From Serinus canaria (Eukaryota; Chordata; Aves; Passeriformes; Fringillidae), in the NCBI RefSeq assembly GCF_022539315.1, contig NC_066313.1, positions 38,415,059 to 38,479,058 on the forward strand: 64,000 nt of DNA, given 5' to 3'. Shown piece by piece: positions 60,901 through 64,000 of the stretch. The first letter of the stretch is position 1. Every line of letters starts with the position of its first letter. Both the position numbers and the translations under genes were made by a program. The notes below the pieces were generated by a model that saw nothing but the letters and a program-made list of their open reading frames with translations, had not been told where the DNA came from and made no database searches.

Positions 60901-61686
60901 GTAATTTTTCTGTGAGGAAATACTTTCTATTCCACACTAGTAATAGCAGAACTCATTAGCCAGCTCCAGAGAACATTGGAGGAATACTCAGTGTTGCTGT
61001 TCAACACAATTTAGTGAAAAATCTAAGCAGACAAAAAAAATATCTCCAAATGGAGATGGGATAAATTTAGGTAGAACGTGGATGTTCTACATTCTGTTCA
61101 GTACATCTGGTGAGCAAACTACGATGTAGAGTGATAAATTGAGCACAGAATACGCTTTCTCTTTAACCCACACCAATATGGTTGGATGCTGCAAGAAGCT
61201 GATGGTACTATATCTATGGATGCATAATTTTTAAGACAAAGAGCTGCAGATAAACAGGCTTTATTCAATCCCCTTCATGCAGAACAAAATTATTTTTTAG
61301 ATAGTTTTCCTTGTCTTTTTTTTTTTTTTACAGAATGTATAAGTGTGTTGTTCATAAGTACTCTTTTGGGTAATGCTACCTAATTGATTTTAAAATTGAA
61401 TTCAATCTAGGAAACCTTCTTTTTATTTTTCTGTGTTGTTATGACTACAACTGAAACTATTTAAACCATTTGTTATACAAGAAATTGGTGTGAAATAAGT
61501 ATTTTTGAGTTTGCACACAATTCTGCAGCTACACCACTCTTTTTTGTTTAATCCTGTCTGAAAGAATATTTAATTCATTTACCACATCAAATAAGCAGGT
61601 ATTTGGAGAGAGTGGACATGATGTTTATTCTCAATGCAATGTCCATGCATGTAGATTCAAATATGATGTGGATATTTTGTTAATTT
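54958..61686. other. Unique AT-rich non-coding DNA
   Basis: No gene. A possible very old CR1 3' end in antisense (about 55303-55360: aaatcacagaaatttgagac, ggaaagg) is too diverged to call. Several A/T homopolymers. A small perfect hairpin is listed at 60197-60224. Confidence 0.5.
60197..60224. repeat. Perfect 11-bp inverted repeat, 6-nt loop
   Basis: AACACTTAGGT (60197-60207), loop ATAAAA, ACCTAAGTGTT (60214-60224). A stem of this length is close to what chance allows in 64 kb, so no function is inferred. No T-run follows, and this is not a terminator context. Confidence 0.8.
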
Positions 61687-61968
61687 TTACAAGGTTGTTT
61701 CATCACTGTACTGCAGATCATCCACTTTCCCTAAATAATAGTATCTGTCCACAGAAATCACATCATCATTAAGGATAAATTGTTCTTCAAGATTTTGCAG
61801 TGTACACAGATGGATCAGAATTTTAGGTATGGCAGTTTTGAACTTATCGTTGATTTCTTCTGACTTCTCCATGAAGAAATTAAAATTAATATATGTGAGT
61901 AAAACCTTTGTGATGGGCGATGACATCCAGGCATTTGTCTTAGGGGCATTATATATATTTTCTCCATC
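61687..61968 (-). other. Unexplained 93-codon open frame
   Basis: On the - strand a frame is open from the stop at 61969-61971 down to the TAA at 61687-61689. With the ATG at 61926 it gives 79 codons. The reading begins ENIYNAPKTNAWMSSPITKV and continues with charged, protein-like sequence (MEKSEEINDKFKTAIPKILI) and an acidic end (YYYLGKVDDLQYSDETTL). The balanced composition is unlike the lysine/phenylalanine/leucine-rich products of chance frames nearby. I do not recognise a family. The NAWM segment faintly recalls the NAWM(T) motif of pogo/Tigger transposases, but the rest does not line up. It may be a transposon or pseudogene remnant, or chance. Confidence 0.2.
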
Positions 61969-62295
61969 TTATTATAAAGTATGAGAACTATCAAGCCCTG
62001 ATGCTGCATTTTCTAAGGCTGCATGTCCCTCAGTGTGGGTCACCCTGTGCTCCAGGCTTGCTGAGTTTTCTAATATAATAACCCAGCTGCCTCTGCTGCT
62101 GACATCTAGCATTACCCTGTATCCATACTTTTGGTGACTGCTGTTGATACACTAAGATTATGTGGCGGGAAGTAGTTTTGGGATCGCTGCATATTTATCA
62201 CTCCTTGTTGTCAGAGACAAAATCCAACAGAAAGCACACTTGGGTGTTACAAGGGAGAGAAATCCTAGGCAATATTAGCATTCATGACACCCATC

Positions 62296-62600
62296 AATTC
62301 ATTACTCTGCCAGGTCTCTGCAGCCACCTCAGTCTTGAGTTCATCTTCAGCAGGGTTGAAAAAGGAAAAGTAAAATCCATTCTGTCCTGCCTGTGTCCTC
62401 TCCTCTGCAGAAGTGCAGCACTGGAGCCTGGGGCTCCCCTGCAGCCTCGACTCTGCTTACCTGTGATCCCTCCTTGTTCTATGCTTGTGTGCAGTCCTGC
62501 CACATCCCTTTCAAATCCTCAGCCCTTATCCCAAGGAATTGCAGATCATTAACCAGGCAGAAAACTGTGCAGTATCAGGTGTCTTTTCTTCAAGGTTAGC
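62296..62600. other. GC-richer patch with splice-like signals
   Basis: About 300 bp with higher G+C (tgtcctctcctctgcagaag, gcctggggctcccctgcagc). Three frames, two + and one -, stay open for 67-130 codons, which reflects the shortage of A/T-rich stops here more than coding. On the + strand a strong acceptor ends at 62410. On the - strand a strong donor (atcacag|gtaagc) lies at 62455-62461. Unclassified. Confidence 0.3.
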
Positions 62601-64000
62601 ACAAGAAATGAGATTACAAGAATCACATCAATACCAGAATTAATGCAACTGGAGAGGAGTCAAACTCTGATAAGTCATTCTGACTATATAATGTGTGCAG
62701 GAATAAGCCCTTTTTTTTCCTTATCAGCACATAAATTGGAGGTTACATGATTCTTTTTCAACAGTGTTCAACAAAATATTTGCTTTGTAAATTTGATCAA
62801 AAAGTAGGTGTTTAGAGACAGATAGAGGACCATACACATGATGAAGATGAGGCAGGAGAGGAGTTTGTCAGGTCATGGTAGGGGGGGCTGCAGGATGTAG
62901 ACGGCTCTGCAGCTAAAGCCAGGCTTTACTAGCATTCTTAGCTGGTTTCAGAGCAAATGAAAACAGATTAGTGTAAACCATGATTGCTATAAATCAGTGA
63001 ATTATATCTGGTAGTCAAATTCTGACTCCCTCCTTCCATTTAGCACTCACAGCCTGTATTAGCCTCTTCAGGTTTAAGCTGAGACTGAACTTGGAGATTA
63101 ATTTCCTGCTACAGATGGTCTGCCTAGCAAAGAATTAGTTTATTTCTAAGAAGTATGGTTTTTGTTCTGTGCTCCTCAGTAATTTTATAAAGGCTATCAG
63201 TTTCTAATGCAGGACATAAAGCTCAAAAAATAAATGTTGGTTGCTCTTTTGCTTTTTCAAAAAAAAACTGCTTGAAATCTCCTCACTGGGTAACAATCAG
63301 GGAATTTCTTAATACTGAGAACTTAAAAATGTCTGTTGATCTACAAAAAAGAGCATGAGTGATGTAGGCATTACTTATGTAGTTGGTTTTCTGTATACTT
63401 ACAATCACATACTGGTTTTAAATGTATTCCCTTGGTGTGTTCATTATATCCACCTCTCACTCACTTTTGCAATAGATATTTGCAGCCATTCATTATTGTT
63501 TATTATTAGAAAAGCAATAAAGAGGGAGCAGCATCATGACTCAAATTACAGTCCCAAAAGAACACACATATAAAGTGTGGTATAAAGTTCACATTTGCCC
63601 CATAATGATATTGACTTCTACAAACTCAATACATCTGAGGTAGAATGTTTTCCTTTTGTTTGTTTTCTTTCAATTTCTCTCAGCTTGGTTAGTAAGGGTC
63701 AGAAACAAAAACTCTTAAGAACTCTTAAAATGCTAACTTGGGCTTTGCCTACTCTTAATGTAATTTATTCCTAGTTTTCGCTTGTTCTCAGCTTAAACTA
63801 CTTATAAGCTTTGATGATTTCCAAGTGTATGTATTTTAAAGTAGTCTACATTTTGTGTAGGTCTTTAAAGGAATATTTAAATGTGTAAACCTTTAAAGAT
63901 TCAGATAAATCTCTTGTAAGACACATTCAATGAGAGTTGCAACTCTGTAATTTAAAGCTGTATATCACAGAATGCCATAAAACTTTCTTATCAGCAGTTC
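62601..64000. other. Unique AT-rich non-coding DNA
   Basis: No gene or classified repeat to the right edge. A G7 run at 62881-62887. A possible scrap of CR1-like sequence (atcacagaatgcc near 63965) is too short to call. Confidence 0.5.

Noticed and set aside
1..64000. tRNA, rRNA or snRNA genes
   Set aside because: No TPsiC-type gttcaa/gttcga box with a matching A box or cloverleaf, and no rRNA or snRNA core was seen by eye; a tRNAscan/Rfam run would be needed to exclude decayed copies.

Overview
The window looks like 64 kb of bird nuclear DNA with no recognisable protein-coding gene of the host. The evidence for a bird is the interspersed repeat content. There are eight decayed pieces of CR1 LINE, the dominant avian retrotransposon, several with its diagnostic short 3' terminal repeat (ATTCTATGA-like). 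There is also one solo-LTR-like block of a type I associate with avian endogenous retroviruses. No SINE/Alu, L1 or bacterial-type genes were seen. The rest is AT-rich, CpG-poor and full of stops in all frames, as expected for a gene desert or a very large intron. Crocodilians and turtles also carry CR1, so bird is a strong inference and not proof.

Layout. Positions 1-7089 are unique AT-rich DNA. 7090-7709 is a large GGAA/GGAAGTGGCGGAA tandem array, followed by an odd CpG-rich junction (7710-7925). 8060-10830 is a repeat cluster: CR1 3' end (+), solo LTR (+), a short perfect hairpin, a second CR1 3' end (+) and an abutting antisense CR1 reverse-transcriptase piece. 10831-28100 is mostly unique, with a poorly classifiable CAAT-rich repeat-like block (12940-13970), several splice-site-bounded candidate exons on the + strand and one enhancer-like motif cluster. 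28100-28610 is an antisense CR1. 28611-37690 is unique apart from two GC-richer blocks (33000-33300 and 35820-36290), of which the second contains the best-looking candidate exon of the window, on the - strand. 37690-46235 holds four more CR1 pieces, one of which has lost a large internal segment. 46236-64000 is unique AT-rich DNA with T/G-rich tracts, a small hairpin, one unexplained 93-codon open frame on the - strand and a GC-richer patch near 62.3-62.6 kb.

The open frames longer than 60 codons are explained by chance, by the GGAA array or by CR1 remnants, except for a few listed as weak candidates. No operon-like or pathway organisation exists here. Any function of the window is more likely regulatory or non-coding-RNA than protein-coding. 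All candidate exons and enhancer-like clusters are inferences from motif reading. RNA-seq and cross-bird alignment would decide them.
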